Origin: Ramlibacter sp.
Lineage (GTDB): Bacteria; Pseudomonadota; Gammaproteobacteria; Burkholderiales; Burkholderiaceae_C
Assembly: GCA_029237735.1 (NCBI GenBank)
Contig: JAQZBU010000037.1
Location: forward strand, 1-53,826
DNA: 53,826 bases
Direction of reading: 5' to 3'
How positions within the stretch are numbered: the stretch's first letter is position 1; every line of letters begins with the position of its first letter. Made by a program: the position numbers and the translations under genes. The notes beneath the pieces were generated by a model. That model saw only the letters and a list, made by a program, of their open reading frames with translations. It searched no databases and had not been told where the DNA came from. Below, piece after piece: positions 16,845 through 26,905 of this stretch.

Positions 16845-18683
16845 ATGAACGCCGTCCTTTCCCCCACCCCGCGCCGCCCGATACGGGAACTGCCCGACGA
16901 GCTCATCAGCCAGATCGCGGCCGGGGAAGTGGTCGAGCGGCCGGCATCGGTGGTTCGCGAGCTCGTGGACAACGCGCTGGACGCGGGCGCGACCCAGGTC
17001 ACGGTTCGGCTTTTGGCGGGCGGCGTTCGCTTGATCAGCGTGGAAGACGACGGCGTCGGGATTCCACGGGACGAGCTGCCCTCGGCGCTCAAGCGCCATG
17101 CCACGAGCAAGATTGCCTCGCTCGCCGACCTCGAATCGGTGGGCACCATGGGTTTTCGCGGCGAAGCGCTGGCTGCGATTTCCTCCATCGCGGAATTGAG
17201 CCTGCTGTCCCGCACAGAAGGTCAGTCCAGCGCGTTCCTGCTCGATGGCCGCACGGGTGAACTGCGGCCGGCCGCGCGTGCCGTGGGCACGACAGTGGAA
17301 GTGAAGGAGCTTTTCTTTGCCACGCCGGCACGGCGGAAGTTTCTCAAGACCGACGCCACCGAGCTGGCGCATTGCATCGAGGCCGTACGCCGGCACGCGC
17401 TGGCGCGGCCCGACGTGGGCTTCGCGATCTGGCATGAAGGCAAGCTGGTCGAGCAGTGGCGCACCGCCACGCGTGAGCAGCGCCTGGCCGACGTGCTGGG
17501 CGCCGAACTGCTTGAGCTGAGCGTTGCCGTTGCGTACAGCGCGGGCACGATCCGCGTGACGGGTCGCGCCGGCATCCCCGATGCCGCGCGCTCGCGCGCC
17601 GACCAGCAGTTCGCCTACGTCAATGGCCGCTTCGTGCGGGACAAGGTGCTCACGCACGCCGCACGCAGCGCCTACGAGGACGTGCTGCACGGCCAGCGGC
17701 AGCCGGTATACGCGCTCTATGTGGAGATCGATCCCGCGCGGGTGGACGTGAACGTGCACCCTACCAAGATCGAAGTGCGGTTTCGCGACAGCCGCGAGGT
17801 GCATCAGGCGGTGCGGCATGCGGTGGAATACGCATTGGCGGCGCCGCGCGCGGGCGCGGCCGGCGTGGTCCCGCCTGCGCCAGGGCTGCGGCAAGAAGCG
17901 CCCTCTTCCCAGATGGGCTGGTCACAGCCGCGCATCGACTTCGGCGCAGCGGGCGGACACAGGGTCTCCGATCTGGCGGTGCTTTGGCAGCCTGACTCTG
18001 TTCGAGCTGGGCACGCCGAAGATTTTGCGAGCCTTTCGACAGGCTCAGCTCAATCGGAACTCGCGCAGGTGCCGTCGCAGGCGACCTTGCCCGAGGGCGA
18101 CTGGCCGCTCGGCCGCGCCATCGCGCAGCTGCAAGGCATCTATATCCTGGCCGAGAACAGCCAGGGCCTGGTGATAGTGGACATGCACGCGGCGCATGAG
18201 CGCATCGTGTACGAGCGCCTGAAGCGACAGATGGATGATCGCGCCATTGCGAGCCAGCCGCTCTTGATCCCCGGCACTTTCGCCGCGACGCCGCAGGAAA
18301 TCGCGACGGCCGAGGCCAATGTTGAGACGCTGCGGACGCTGGGCCTGGAAATCACCCCGTTCTCGCCCAGGACACTGGCGGTGCGCGCGGTGCCCACAAC
18401 CCTGGCGCAAGGGGACGCGGTGGAACTCGCGCGCAGCGTGCTGGCCGAACTGGCCCAGCACGACGCCAGCACCGTGATCCAGCGCGCGCAAAACGAACTG
18501 CTCGGCACCATGGCCTGCCATGGCGCAGTGCGCGCCAACCGCAAACTCACAGAAGGCGAGATGAACGCCCTGCTGCGCCAGATGGAAGAGACCGAGCGGT
18601 CCGACCAGTGCAACCATGGCCGGCCGACCTGGCGGCAGCTGGCCATGCACGAACTTGACAGGCTGTTCCTTCGGGGCCGTTAA
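16845..18683 (+). CDS. mutL: DNA mismatch repair protein MutL (endonuclease type)
   Basis: A 612-residue mismatch-repair protein. The N-terminal GHKL ATPase carries ELVDNALDAGAT (residues 39-50), EDDGVGIP (67-74) and GFRGEALAAIS (103-113). The C-terminal dimer domain has the metal-binding nicking motif DMHAAHERIVYE (from residue 446), ACHGAVRANRKLT and CNHGRP near the end, so it should incise DNA itself, as in organisms lacking MutH. The linker (about 330-425) is low in conservation. At residues about 395-400 it contains an in-frame palindromic repeat (18029-18046). The ATG at 16845 is chosen to match family N-termini (RPIRELPDELISQIAAGEVV); an ATG at 16833 is also in frame. It is convergent with gdhA. 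Confidence 0.95.
   Translation: MNAVLSPTPRRPIRELPDELISQIAAGEVVERPASVVRELVDNALDAGATQVTVRLLAGGVRLISVEDDGVGIPRDELPSALKRHATSKIASLADLESVGTMGFRGEALAAISSIAELSLLSRTEGQSSAFLLDGRTGELRPAARAVGTTVEVKELFFATPARRKFLKTDATELAHCIEAVRRHALARPDVGFAIWHEGKLVEQWRTATREQRLADVLGAELLELSVAVAYSAGTIRVTGRAGIPDAARSRADQQFAYVNGRFVRDKVLTHAARSAYEDVLHGQRQPVYALYVEIDPARVDVNVHPTKIEVRFRDSREVHQAVRHAVEYALAAPRAGAAGVVPPAPGLRQEAPSSQMGWSQPRIDFGAAGGHRVSDLAVLWQPDSVRAGHAEDFASLSTGSAQSELAQVPSQATLPEGDWPLGRAIAQLQGIYILAENSQGLVIVDMHAAHERIVYERLKRQMDDRAIASQPLLIPGTFAATPQEIATAEANVETLRTLGLEITPFSPRTLAVRAVPTTLAQGDAVELARSVLAELAQHDASTVIQRAQNELLGTMACHGAVRANRKLTEGEMNALLRQMEETERSDQCNHGRPTWRQLAMHELDRLFLRGR
18029..18046. repeat. Palindromic repeat GAGCCT-TTCGAC-AGGCTC inside the mutL linker
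   Basis: Perfect 6-base arms around TTCGAC. The sequence resembles short dispersed repeats (CCTTCGACAGGCTCAG) common in proteobacterial intergenic DNA. Here it is read in frame as SLSTGSAQ. Confidence 0.6.
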
Positions 18684-18708
18684 CCGCTGCAGTCCGCGAG
18701 CAAGTCGG

Positions 18709-20118
<1,410 letters not shown>

Positions 20119-20146
20119 TCAGAGGCCGAGCGATCCGACCGGGGCC

Positions 20147-20995
20147 ATGAAACGCTGGACCTTGACTCTCGTCGCCTCTGCGACCGCCCTCGCCCTCACC
20201 ATGGGCTGCACCACCCTGGACGAGCGCCAGCGCGCCTGGATTTTCCAGCCCAGTGACCGGGCCTGGGGCGGCACCGCCGAGCTCGCCCGGGACATGGACG
20301 ACATCTGGGTCGACTTCGATTCGAAAGTCACCGGCGAGCCCGCTCGCCTGCACGGTCTGTGGCTTGAATCCGAAAAGCGCGCCGCCGATGGGCCCGTTCT
20401 GCTGTACCTGCACGGCGCGCGATGGAATGTCGCGGGCTCGGCGCCGCGCATCCGCCGCATGCAGGAGCTGGGCTTTTCAGTGATGGCTGTCGATTACCGA
20501 GGCTTCGGCAGGAGCTCGCCGGGGCTGCCCTCGGAGGAGATGGCCTACGAGGACGCTCGCGCGGCCTGGGATTGGTTGGCACGCAAGTACCCCGACCGCG
20601 CACGCTATATCTTCGGCCACTCGCTGGGCGGAGCCATCGCGATCGATTTGGCGGCCAAGGTGGACGACGAGAAGGGCACCATCGTCGAAGGCACGTTTAC
20701 GTCGATCCCGGACGTCGCCAGCTCGATGAATTGGGGCTGGCTGCCGGTCGGGCCGCTCATCACGCAGCGTTTCGAATCGGTGAAGAAGGTCGCGAAGGTC
20801 GGCTCCCCGCTGCTCGTCGTGCACGGCGAAAACGACAGCCTGATCAACAGCGAACTGGGCCGCAAGCTGTACGAAGCCGCGGCCGGCAGGAAGCGCTTCG
20901 TGCTCGTGGAAGGCGGATCGCACTTCAGCACGATGTCCATGGGCGTTGCGAAGTATCGCGCCGCACTGGCGGACTTGTTCAGCCTGACCCATTAA
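20147..20995 (+). CDS. Alpha/beta-hydrolase-fold lipoprotein
   Basis: A 282-residue serine hydrolase. The N-terminus has a signal peptide ending in a lipobox (ALALTMGC), so it is likely anchored in a membrane facing the periplasm. The fold shows the oxyanion region LLYLHGARWNVAG, the nucleophile elbow FGHSLGGA, the acid region VVHGENDSLI and the C-terminal His in EGGSHFSTM. It resembles BAAT/DUF alpha/beta hydrolases similar to E. coli YfhR; the substrate is unknown. The start at 20147 places the signal peptide at the N-terminus. Convergent with the membrane-protein gene 13 bases away. Confidence 0.85.
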   Translation: MKRWTLTLVASATALALTMGCTTLDERQRAWIFQPSDRAWGGTAELARDMDDIWVDFDSKVTGEPARLHGLWLESEKRAADGPVLLYLHGARWNVAGSAPRIRRMQELGFSVMAVDYRGFGRSSPGLPSEEMAYEDARAAWDWLARKYPDRARYIFGHSLGGAIAIDLAAKVDDEKGTIVEGTFTSIPDVASSMNWGWLPVGPLITQRFESVKKVAKVGSPLLVVHGENDSLINSELGRKLYEAAAGRKRFVLVEGGSHFSTMSMGVAKYRAALADLFSLTH

Positions 20996-21008
20996 GAGCC
21001 AGCTTCTG

Positions 21009-21695
21009 TCACCACGCCATGGCGATCCCGGCCGCGCCGGCGATCACCAGGCTCGCGCCCCACACCATGTCGAGGTTGAGCCAGGCACGCCGAAGAAAAC
21101 GCAGCCCGAGATAGCGGTACACCGCCCAGGCCATTCCCAAGCCGGCAAGCAGCATCGCCAGCGTGTGCACCGCCGCGACCGCGGTGGCCGTGGCAACATT
21201 GGATTGCGCCAGGAAGTTCATGAGCGTGGCGTGGCCCGCGTCGCGTGATGTCGCCGCGGGACCCGCATCTACACTGGCCGGCGCCGTGGCACACAAGTCC
21301 AGCATGAACGGCACCAGCATCAGCCCCGCGCCATGCGCGGTGGCCATCAGGAACGACCACCACGCAAGCTGCGTCGGGCGCACCCGCGCCAGCGCTCGCG
21401 GATGGCGCCGCCGGGCGAGCTTGAAGATTCCGAACAGCAGGACCAGCGCGCCCGAGCCCAGACGGATCGCGCGGCTCCATTCCATATACCAGCCGAGCGC
21501 CGCAAATGGCAGCAGCACGACCGCCATCGCCGCGAAGTGCCCGCCACCCAGCGGCAGCAGCGTCGTGAACACGGCGCCGGGGCGCCGCGCCGCCATGCCG
21601 TTGGCGACAGCGATCGGCCACCCCATCGCGGGGTTGAGACCGTGATAAACGCCGAGGGCGATGATCGTTAGCCAGAGCGCCGCGCTTGCGTTCAA
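21009..21695 (-). CDS. Uncharacterised polytopic membrane protein coupled to the SBP56 gene
   Basis: A 228-residue protein with about six hydrophobic segments; I do not recognise a named family. Four histidines sit in small-residue motifs within or next to membrane segments: His18 in GVYHGLNPAMGW, His53 in GGGHFAAM, His121 in ATAHGAGLML and His177 in AAVHTLAML. This is loosely reminiscent of NicO/UreH-type metal transporters. A short Arg-rich cytoplasmic-looking loop (94-106) and a polar loop (136-158) separate the halves. Translation starts at TTG 21695, overlapping the stop of the upstream selenium-binding-protein gene (TTGA, 21692-21695), so it depends on translation of that gene. A role in supplying metal or moving a substrate or product for SBP56 is inference. 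Confidence 0.75.
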   Translation of the reverse strand: MNASAALWLTIIALGVYHGLNPAMGWPIAVANGMAARRPGAVFTTLLPLGGGHFAAMAVVLLPFAALGWYMEWSRAIRLGSGALVLLFGIFKLARRRHPRALARVRPTQLAWWSFLMATAHGAGLMLVPFMLDLCATAPASVDAGPAATSRDAGHATLMNFLAQSNVATATAVAAVHTLAMLLAGLGMAWAVYRYLGLRFLRRAWLNLDMVWGASLVIAGAAGIAMAW

Positions 21696-23098
21696 GCCGA
21701 GGGATAGCAGAACGAATCAGTCGAACAGTCGCCACCCTGCAGGCGGATCTGATGCGCGCCGTAATCCGGCCCGAAGTCGACAAAGAACTCCCGGTCGAGC
21801 TCGATGCCGCCATTGGCGCCCACGTTGCACATCACCTGCGCGCCGGGCACGCCTTCCGGATAGAACTGCGTGTCCCAGGTGCTGTAAAGCGAGTTGGTGA
21901 AGTAGACGCGCTTGCCGTCGCGGCTGATCTCGGTCATCTGCGGTCCACCGCCAAAGGGCCGCCCGTTCGGGTGCTGCGCATGCTGCACGATGCCGCCGAT
22001 GCGCACGCTGCCGGCCTGCACCGGCTTCATCGGATCGGTCACGTCGTACTGCCGCAGTTCGCCCGTGCCCCAGCACGCAACGTAGAGGAAACGATCGTCC
22101 AGCGACAGGTCGATATCGCTGATCAGTGGCGGCACGGCACCAAAGCCCTTCAGCAGCGGCGGAAGCTTCGCCGCGTCGGCCGGCTCGGGGGAAATGGTGG
22201 CGGTCTTCCTGGCGTGGAACTTTCCGTCCTCCCGATACCAGGTCCAGATAGATGCTTCCAGGTTTGTGGTGTCGACCACCACGCCGACAAAACCGTATTC
22301 GCGCGTCGGGTCATGCGCAGGGCGGATCTCGAGAGCCATCTGGTGATTGGCCCCGAGGTCGATGGCCTGCACATGCCTGCGATCGCGCAGGTCCCAGAAG
22401 TGCAGCGAATGGCCATACTTGTTGGCCAGCAGGTCTTCCGCGACGATGCCGTTCTCGAACTGCGGCGGCAGGCCCCATTCGCTCGACACCATGTAGTCGC
22501 GCGGCAAGTTCCACCAGAAGTCATAGTGCAGCTTTTGCGGGCCGCGGTCGATCTCCCATCGGCCGAGGACCTCGAAGTTCTCGCAATCCATGATGAACAC
22601 GCCCGGCGGGCCCTGGGTGCCGTCCGGTCCCGCGCCGCCCAGCGTGCTGATGTAGATGCCCTCGGGCCCGCAGTGGACGGTGTGGGGGCGCGAGTAGCCG
22701 GTCTTGCGGAAAATCTCCTCGGGCTCGATCGTCTTCACGAGTTTCGGCGCACGCGGATCGGGCTGTGTGTCGACGATGTAGATACGGGACGAGCGAATGC
22801 CCGGAATGACGAGGTAGCGACGCTGCAGGAAGGCGTGGCCGGACATCGGCGAAAGGGCAGAGCTGCAGGCATTCCAGCCGAAGTGATGGAGTTCGTCTCC
22901 GCGGTAAGGCATGTCGAGCCGGCTCAGCATCGAGCCGTAGGTCTTCGAGCGGGGGTCGACGTCGACGACGGCAAGGGCGTCGGGGCGCGACTGGTTTGGC
23001 GACAACAGCACGGTGTAGGCAATACGCTCAGCTTCAGCTTCCATCGCCAGGCGCGGGGAGGGATGGAACGTGGGATCGGGGTGCAAAGTTTCCAGCAT
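21692..23098 (-). CDS. Selenium-binding protein SBP56 / methanethiol oxidase family
   Basis: A 468-residue beta-propeller protein of the SELENBP1/MtoX family. Members oxidise methanethiol to formaldehyde, H2S and H2O2 (EC 1.8.3.4), with copper in the bacterial enzyme. Strong family signatures are GWNACSSALS, with Cys78 matching the selenium-binding cysteine of the human protein; SSRIYIVDTQPDPRAPKLVK; LHYDFWWNLPRDYMVSSEWG; DLSLDDRFLYVACWGTGELR; GGPQMTEISRDGKRVYFTNS and the C-terminal QGGDCSTDS. No Sec/Tat signal is seen at this start. ATG 23098 gives the expected N-terminus. It is divergent from the MFS exporter, and the downstream membrane-protein gene is translationally coupled. The reaction is inferred from family; no sulfur-metabolism genes adjoin. 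Confidence 0.9.
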   Translation of the reverse strand: MLETLHPDPTFHPSPRLAMEAEAERIAYTVLLSPNQSRPDALAVVDVDPRSKTYGSMLSRLDMPYRGDELHHFGWNACSSALSPMSGHAFLQRRYLVIPGIRSSRIYIVDTQPDPRAPKLVKTIEPEEIFRKTGYSRPHTVHCGPEGIYISTLGGAGPDGTQGPPGVFIMDCENFEVLGRWEIDRGPQKLHYDFWWNLPRDYMVSSEWGLPPQFENGIVAEDLLANKYGHSLHFWDLRDRRHVQAIDLGANHQMALEIRPAHDPTREYGFVGVVVDTTNLEASIWTWYREDGKFHARKTATISPEPADAAKLPPLLKGFGAVPPLISDIDLSLDDRFLYVACWGTGELRQYDVTDPMKPVQAGSVRIGGIVQHAQHPNGRPFGGGPQMTEISRDGKRVYFTNSLYSTWDTQFYPEGVPGAQVMCNVGANGGIELDREFFVDFGPDYGAHQIRLQGGDCSTDSFCYPSA

Positions 23099-23201
23099 GG
23101 CAGTTTCCTTGCAAGAACGAAATTGGATATTGGCGTGTGGCTGAGAGGCGTCAAGGACGCGGGTTGGTGGCGCGGGTAACAGTTGTACGGTAGCCGAAGG
23201 G

Positions 23202-24476
23202 ATGAGCAGAAACAGACGTTCTGCTACTCTCGCCCAGATGCGCGTGACTCCCCAGCAAACCCTGGCCCCCGCTCCGACCGCCGAGATGTCGCCGGGGCTT
23301 TTGGTGCTGGTGCTGGCCTTGCTACTGGGCATCCAGCCCGTCACCACCGACCTGTACCTGCCCGCGCTGCCGGCGTTGACCGAAGGCTTCAACGCGTCGG
23401 TGGCGCAGGCGCAACTCACGCTCACCACTTTGCTGCTGGCATTCGGCGTGTCGCAACTGGTGTGGGGGCCGTTGTCGGACCGCTTCGGCCGGCGCCCAGT
23501 ACTGCTGTGGGGCCTGTCGGCCTACACGCTGGCCTCGATCGGGTGCGCGCTGGCACCGTCAATGCCGCTGCTGATCGTGTGGCGCACGGTGCAAGGCGCG
23601 GCCATGGGCGCGGCCGTGATGGGCGCACGGGCCATCGTGCGCGATCTCTATACGCCCGAGACCGGCGCGCGCGTGATGTCCAAGGGCCTCACGGGACTGG
23701 GCATCATCGCCTGCATCTGCGCGCCGCTGGGCGGCCTGCTCTCGGACCTGCTGGGCTGGCGCTACGCGCTCACGACGCTCACTCTCTTCGGCGCCGTGAC
23801 GCTCACGCTGGTGGCATGGCGCTTCCAGGAGACCGTGCCCCGCAAGAACCCGCTGGCGCTGCGGCCGGGCACCCTTGTGTCGACCTGGCTCATGATCGTG
23901 CGCAACCCCACCTTTCTCACCTGGTCGGCGTTGTCCACGGCGTCCTATGCGGGTCTCTTCACTTTCCTGGCTTCGTCGTCCTTCATTTTCATCAAGGTGC
24001 TGGGGCTGACCCGTACCCAGTACGGCGTGGTGATGTTCTCCATGGCGTTCATGTACATCATGGGCACGCTCGTGTGCCGGCGGCTGCTTCCGCGATTCGG
24101 CCTGCGCCGCACGGTGGCGATCGCGGGCATGTTCAGTTTCGCCGGCGGGACCTCGATGGGCCTGCTGGCCCTTGCGGGCTTGCAGCGGGGCTGGGCGATC
24201 ATGCTCCCCTTCTACCTCTTCATGCTCGCGCACGGCGTGCACCAACCGTGCAGCCAAAGCGGGGCCGTGGGGCCTTTCCCGCAAGCGGCGGGCGCGGCTT
24301 CGGCGCTCAACGGCTTCCTCATGATGATCGCGGCCTTCGGCGTTGGCGGCTGGGTCGGCCTGCGGCTGGACGGCACCGTGTTCGCCTTGACGAACGGCGT
24401 CTGGTTCTGGGGGGTATGCATCGCGCTCCTGTCCTGGACGGTGGTGCAGATCCATGGCGAGCTCCGAAAGCACTGA
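23202..24476 (+). CDS. Bcr/CflA-family MFS multidrug exporter
   Basis: A 424-residue major facilitator with twelve predicted membrane segments. The N-terminal [10 protein letters not shown] after the first helix and the loop motif [17 protein letters not shown] are typical of the Bcr/CflA subfamily (drug:proton antiport, for example bicyclomycin or chloramphenicol). RGVQGAAMG-like [20 protein letters not shown] and the APLGGLL motif of antiporters are present. The start is uncertain: ATG 23202 or in-frame ATG 23238 (MRVTPQQ). Its 3' end overlaps the start of miaA by about 23 bases. Confidence 0.88.
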   Translation: MSRNRRSATLAQMRVTPQQTLAPAPTAEMSPGLLVLVLALLLGIQPVTTDLYLPALPALTEGFNASVAQAQLTLTTLLLAFGVSQLVWGPLSDRFGRRPVLLWGLSAYTLASIGCALAPSMPLLIVWRTVQGAAMGAAVMGARAIVRDLYTPETGARVMSKGLTGLGIIACICAPLGGLLSDLLGWRYALTTLTLFGAVTLTLVAWRFQETVPRKNPLALRPGTLVSTWLMIVRNPTFLTWSALSTASYAGLFTFLASSSFIFIKVLGLTRTQYGVVMFSMAFMYIMGTLVCRRLLPRFGLRRTVAIAGMFSFAGGTSMGLLALAGLQRGWAIMLPFYLFMLAHGVHQPCSQSGAVGPFPQAAGAASALNGFLMMIAAFGVGGWVGLRLDGTVFALTNGVWFWGVCIALLSWTVVQIHGELRKH

Positions 24477-25425
24477 CATGAGGGCTGTCGCGCTGGCCGG
24501 GCCCACCGCGTCGGGCAAGACCGCGGCGGCGCTGGCCATTGCGCGGGAGCACGGCGCCGAAATCATCAGCGTCGATTCGGCACTGGTGTACCGCGGCATG
24601 GACATCGGCACCGCCAAGCCTTCTCGCGCGGAGCGGGCGCAGGTCCCGCACCACCTGCTCGACATTCGCGACCCCGTCCAGCCGTACAGCGCGGCAGAAT
24701 TCGCCGCCGATGCCAAACGGCTGGTGGGCGAGATCAACGCGCGCGGCAAACCCGCGCTGCTCGTGGGCGGCACGATGCTGTATTTCAAGGCGCTGTTCGA
24801 GGGGCTCGATGACATGCCCCCTGCCGACGCGGCGGTGCGCACGCAACTCGAAGCGCAGGCGGCCGAATGCGGCTGGCCGGCGATGCATGCGGAGCTGGCG
24901 CGCCTCGATCCGGTCACGGCCGCGCGGCTCGCGCCAGCCGATTCCCAGCGTATCCAGCGCGCGCTGGAAGTGTTCCGCCTAACGGGCAAGCCGCTGTCGA
25001 GCTTTCACGCCGGGACCGAGCGTGAACCATCGGCATGGGCCGGCATGCCGCTTTTTGCGCTGGAGCCAGCTGACAGGGCGTGGTTGCACGAGCGCATCGC
25101 GCTGCGATTCGACGCGATGCTGGCCTCGGGTTTTCTGGACGAAGTGAAGTGGCTCCGGCAACGGGACGACTTGAACGTGTCGCTTCCCAGCATGCGCTGC
25201 GTGGGTTACCGGCAGGCGTGGGAGCTGCTCGACGCGCACGAAGCAAGCGGCGGCACCCAACCATTCCCCATGGAGCAGTTGCGCGACAGGGGCATCTTCG
25301 CAACACGCCAGCTAGCTAAACGCCAGCTCACCTGGCTGCGAAGCATGCCGCGGCGTCACGTCATCCCTTGCGACGCCGATGATGCCCTGCCGCGCCTCAT
25401 GCAAGCGGTGCGCGCCGCCCTATGA
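24454..25425 (+). CDS. miaA: tRNA dimethylallyltransferase MiaA
   Basis: A 323-residue enzyme that transfers dimethylallyl to A37 of tRNAs reading UNN codons, the first step to ms2i6A. The P-loop GPTASGKT (residues 16-23), [22 protein letters not shown] and [12 protein letters not shown] are all conserved, as are [12 protein letters not shown] and [13 protein letters not shown] near the C-terminus. The ATG at 24454 overlaps the MFS gene; ATG 24478, just after its stop, is an alternative with GAAAG upstream. The gene overlaps the ABC ATPase start as ATGA. In E. coli miaA follows mutL directly; here they are 5.8 kb apart. Confidence 0.94.
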   Translation: MASSESTDMRAVALAGPTASGKTAAALAIAREHGAEIISVDSALVYRGMDIGTAKPSRAERAQVPHHLLDIRDPVQPYSAAEFAADAKRLVGEINARGKPALLVGGTMLYFKALFEGLDDMPPADAAVRTQLEAQAAECGWPAMHAELARLDPVTAARLAPADSQRIQRALEVFRLTGKPLSSFHAGTEREPSAWAGMPLFALEPADRAWLHERIALRFDAMLASGFLDEVKWLRQRDDLNVSLPSMRCVGYRQAWELLDAHEASGGTQPFPMEQLRDRGIFATRQLAKRQLTWLRSMPRRHVIPCDADDALPRLMQAVRAAL

Positions 25426-26099
25426 GCGCGACCCACCCCACGCTGTCCGTGTGCAACCTGGCGAAGCGTTATGGCGAAACGCCGGTGTTCTCCAACGTGA
25501 CGCTCGACGTCGCGCCCGGCGAGTTCGTCGCCATCGTCGGCGAGTCCGGCGTCGGCAAGTCGACACTGCTTAATTGCATGGCGGGCCTGGATACATGGGA
25601 CAAGGGCTCGGTGGTGCTGGCCGGGGAGAACTTGGCCGAGCTCGGCGATGACCAGCGCGCGCTGCTGCGCCGACGGCGGGTGGGCTTCGTCTTTCAGGCC
25701 TTCCACGTGCTGCCGCACCTGGACGTCGCGCAGAACGTGGCCTTGCCGTTGATGCTGCTGGGCGAGACGGACGACGCCCGCGTCGAGGCGATGCTCGACG
25801 CGGTTGGTCTGGCGGGCCTAGGGCCCCGGCTGCCCCAACAGCTATCGGGCGGACAGCTCCAGCGCGTGGCGATCGCGCGCGCGCTGGTGCATCGCCCTGC
25901 GCTGCTGTTGGCGGACGAGCCGACAGGCAATCTCGACCCGGCAACCGCCCTCAAGGTGATGGACGTGCTGGTCGCGCAGACGCGCGGCCACGGGGCCTCG
26001 CTGGTGTTGGTGACGCATTCTGAGGCGGCCGCGGCGCGCGCGGACCGCGTGCTGCTGCTGACGAGCGAAGGCGTCGCCCCGCGGGTCCACCCCGCCTAG
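25422..26099 (+). CDS. ABC transporter ATPase, LolD/YbbA type
   Basis: A 225-residue nucleotide-binding subunit of the MacB/LolD/FtsE type. Walker A is GESGVGKST (about 39-47), the Q-loop is [17 protein letters not shown], the signature is [15 protein letters not shown] and Walker B is [12 protein letters not shown], followed by the H-loop LVTHS. Such ATPases pair with FtsX-type permeases for mechanotransmission or lipoprotein transport. The nearest permease of that type is at 28610, beyond aroD, the dehydratase and hemerythrin, and is the likely partner. It starts at ATGA overlapping miaA, and its TAG stop shares CTAG (26096-26099) with the convergent aroD stop. Confidence 0.9.
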   Translation: MSATHPTLSVCNLAKRYGETPVFSNVTLDVAPGEFVAIVGESGVGKSTLLNCMAGLDTWDKGSVVLAGENLAELGDDQRALLRRRRVGFVFQAFHVLPHLDVAQNVALPLMLLGETDDARVEAMLDAVGLAGLGPRLPQQLSGGQLQRVAIARALVHRPALLLADEPTGNLDPATALKVMDVLVAQTRGHGASLVLVTHSEAAAARADRVLLLTSEGVAPRVHPA

Positions 26100-26881
26100 A
26101 GATCCTGCGGGCGAATCGCCTTCTGCAGCAAGGCGAGCGCCGTCTCCACGTCCTCGATGGCCAGCTGCCCCGGCGCGGAGCTGGCCTCCCCCACCGCGAA
26201 CGTCATCGCCGAGCCGAACGTCCAGCCGCACACGCGCGTGATGGCGCCGAAGCGGCCCATCGACATGCTGACGAGCGGAATCTCGAGTGCCCTGCTCGCG
26301 CGCAAGGTGGCCGAAAGCAGCGTGAGCACGTCATCCATTCCCTGTGGCATGACGGCCACCTTGGCGATGTCAGCACCGAGACTGGCCGCTTGGGCGAAGC
26401 GCTGCTCCAGCATCTCGGCCGGCGGCGTGCGGTGGAAGTCGTGGAAGGACAGGATGAGCTTGACGCCCTGCGCCCGCGAAATCTCGCGCACTTCCAGCAC
26501 ATCGGCGGGATGGTTGCCCATCTCGAAATCGACAAGCTCCACGTCACCGGTGGCGCACACGGCGCGATACAGGGCAACGACTTCGCTTTCGGACAGAGCG
26601 ATCGGCTCGCCCCCCTCGCGCATCGAACGCCGCGTCAACAGGATCGGGGTGCCGCGGGCGGCCCGCTTGATGCCCGCGAGCGCGTCCAGAACTTGCGCCG
26701 TCTCGCCGATGCCATCGAAGAAATCGACCCGCCACTCGAGGATGTCCGGGCTTTTGGCGGCGACGACGGCGGCCTCGGCCAGCAAGCGCTCGCGGGTGCG
26801 TCCTACCAATGGCGCGCAGATCGCCGGAAAGCGTCCGCTGCCGCGGGCGCGGCCCCTCAATTCGATTGCTTTAGGCTGCAT
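26096..26881 (-). CDS. aroD: Type I 3-dehydroquinate dehydratase
   Basis: A 261-residue class I (Schiff-base) dehydroquinase, converting 3-dehydroquinate to 3-dehydroshikimate. Family marks are EWRVDFFDG, LTRRSMREGGE, the catalytic His in ILSFHDFHRTP, the Schiff-base lysine in ADIAKVAVMP and VSMSMGRFGAITRV. Length is normal. Its TAG stop (complement of 26096-26098) overlaps the stop of the convergent ABC ATPase gene. The downstream-of-start neighbour on the same strand is a PLP dehydratase with a 24-base gap, so the two may be one transcript. Confidence 0.93.
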   Translation of the reverse strand: MQPKAIELRGRARGSGRFPAICAPLVGRTRERLLAEAAVVAAKSPDILEWRVDFFDGIGETAQVLDALAGIKRAARGTPILLTRRSMREGGEPIALSESEVVALYRAVCATGDVELVDFEMGNHPADVLEVREISRAQGVKLILSFHDFHRTPPAEMLEQRFAQAASLGADIAKVAVMPQGMDDVLTLLSATLRASRALEIPLVSMSMGRFGAITRVCGWTFGSAMTFAVGEASSAPGQLAIEDVETALALLQKAIRPQDL

Positions 26882-26905
26882 GCGCGCATTGTACGAATCG
26901 CAAAC

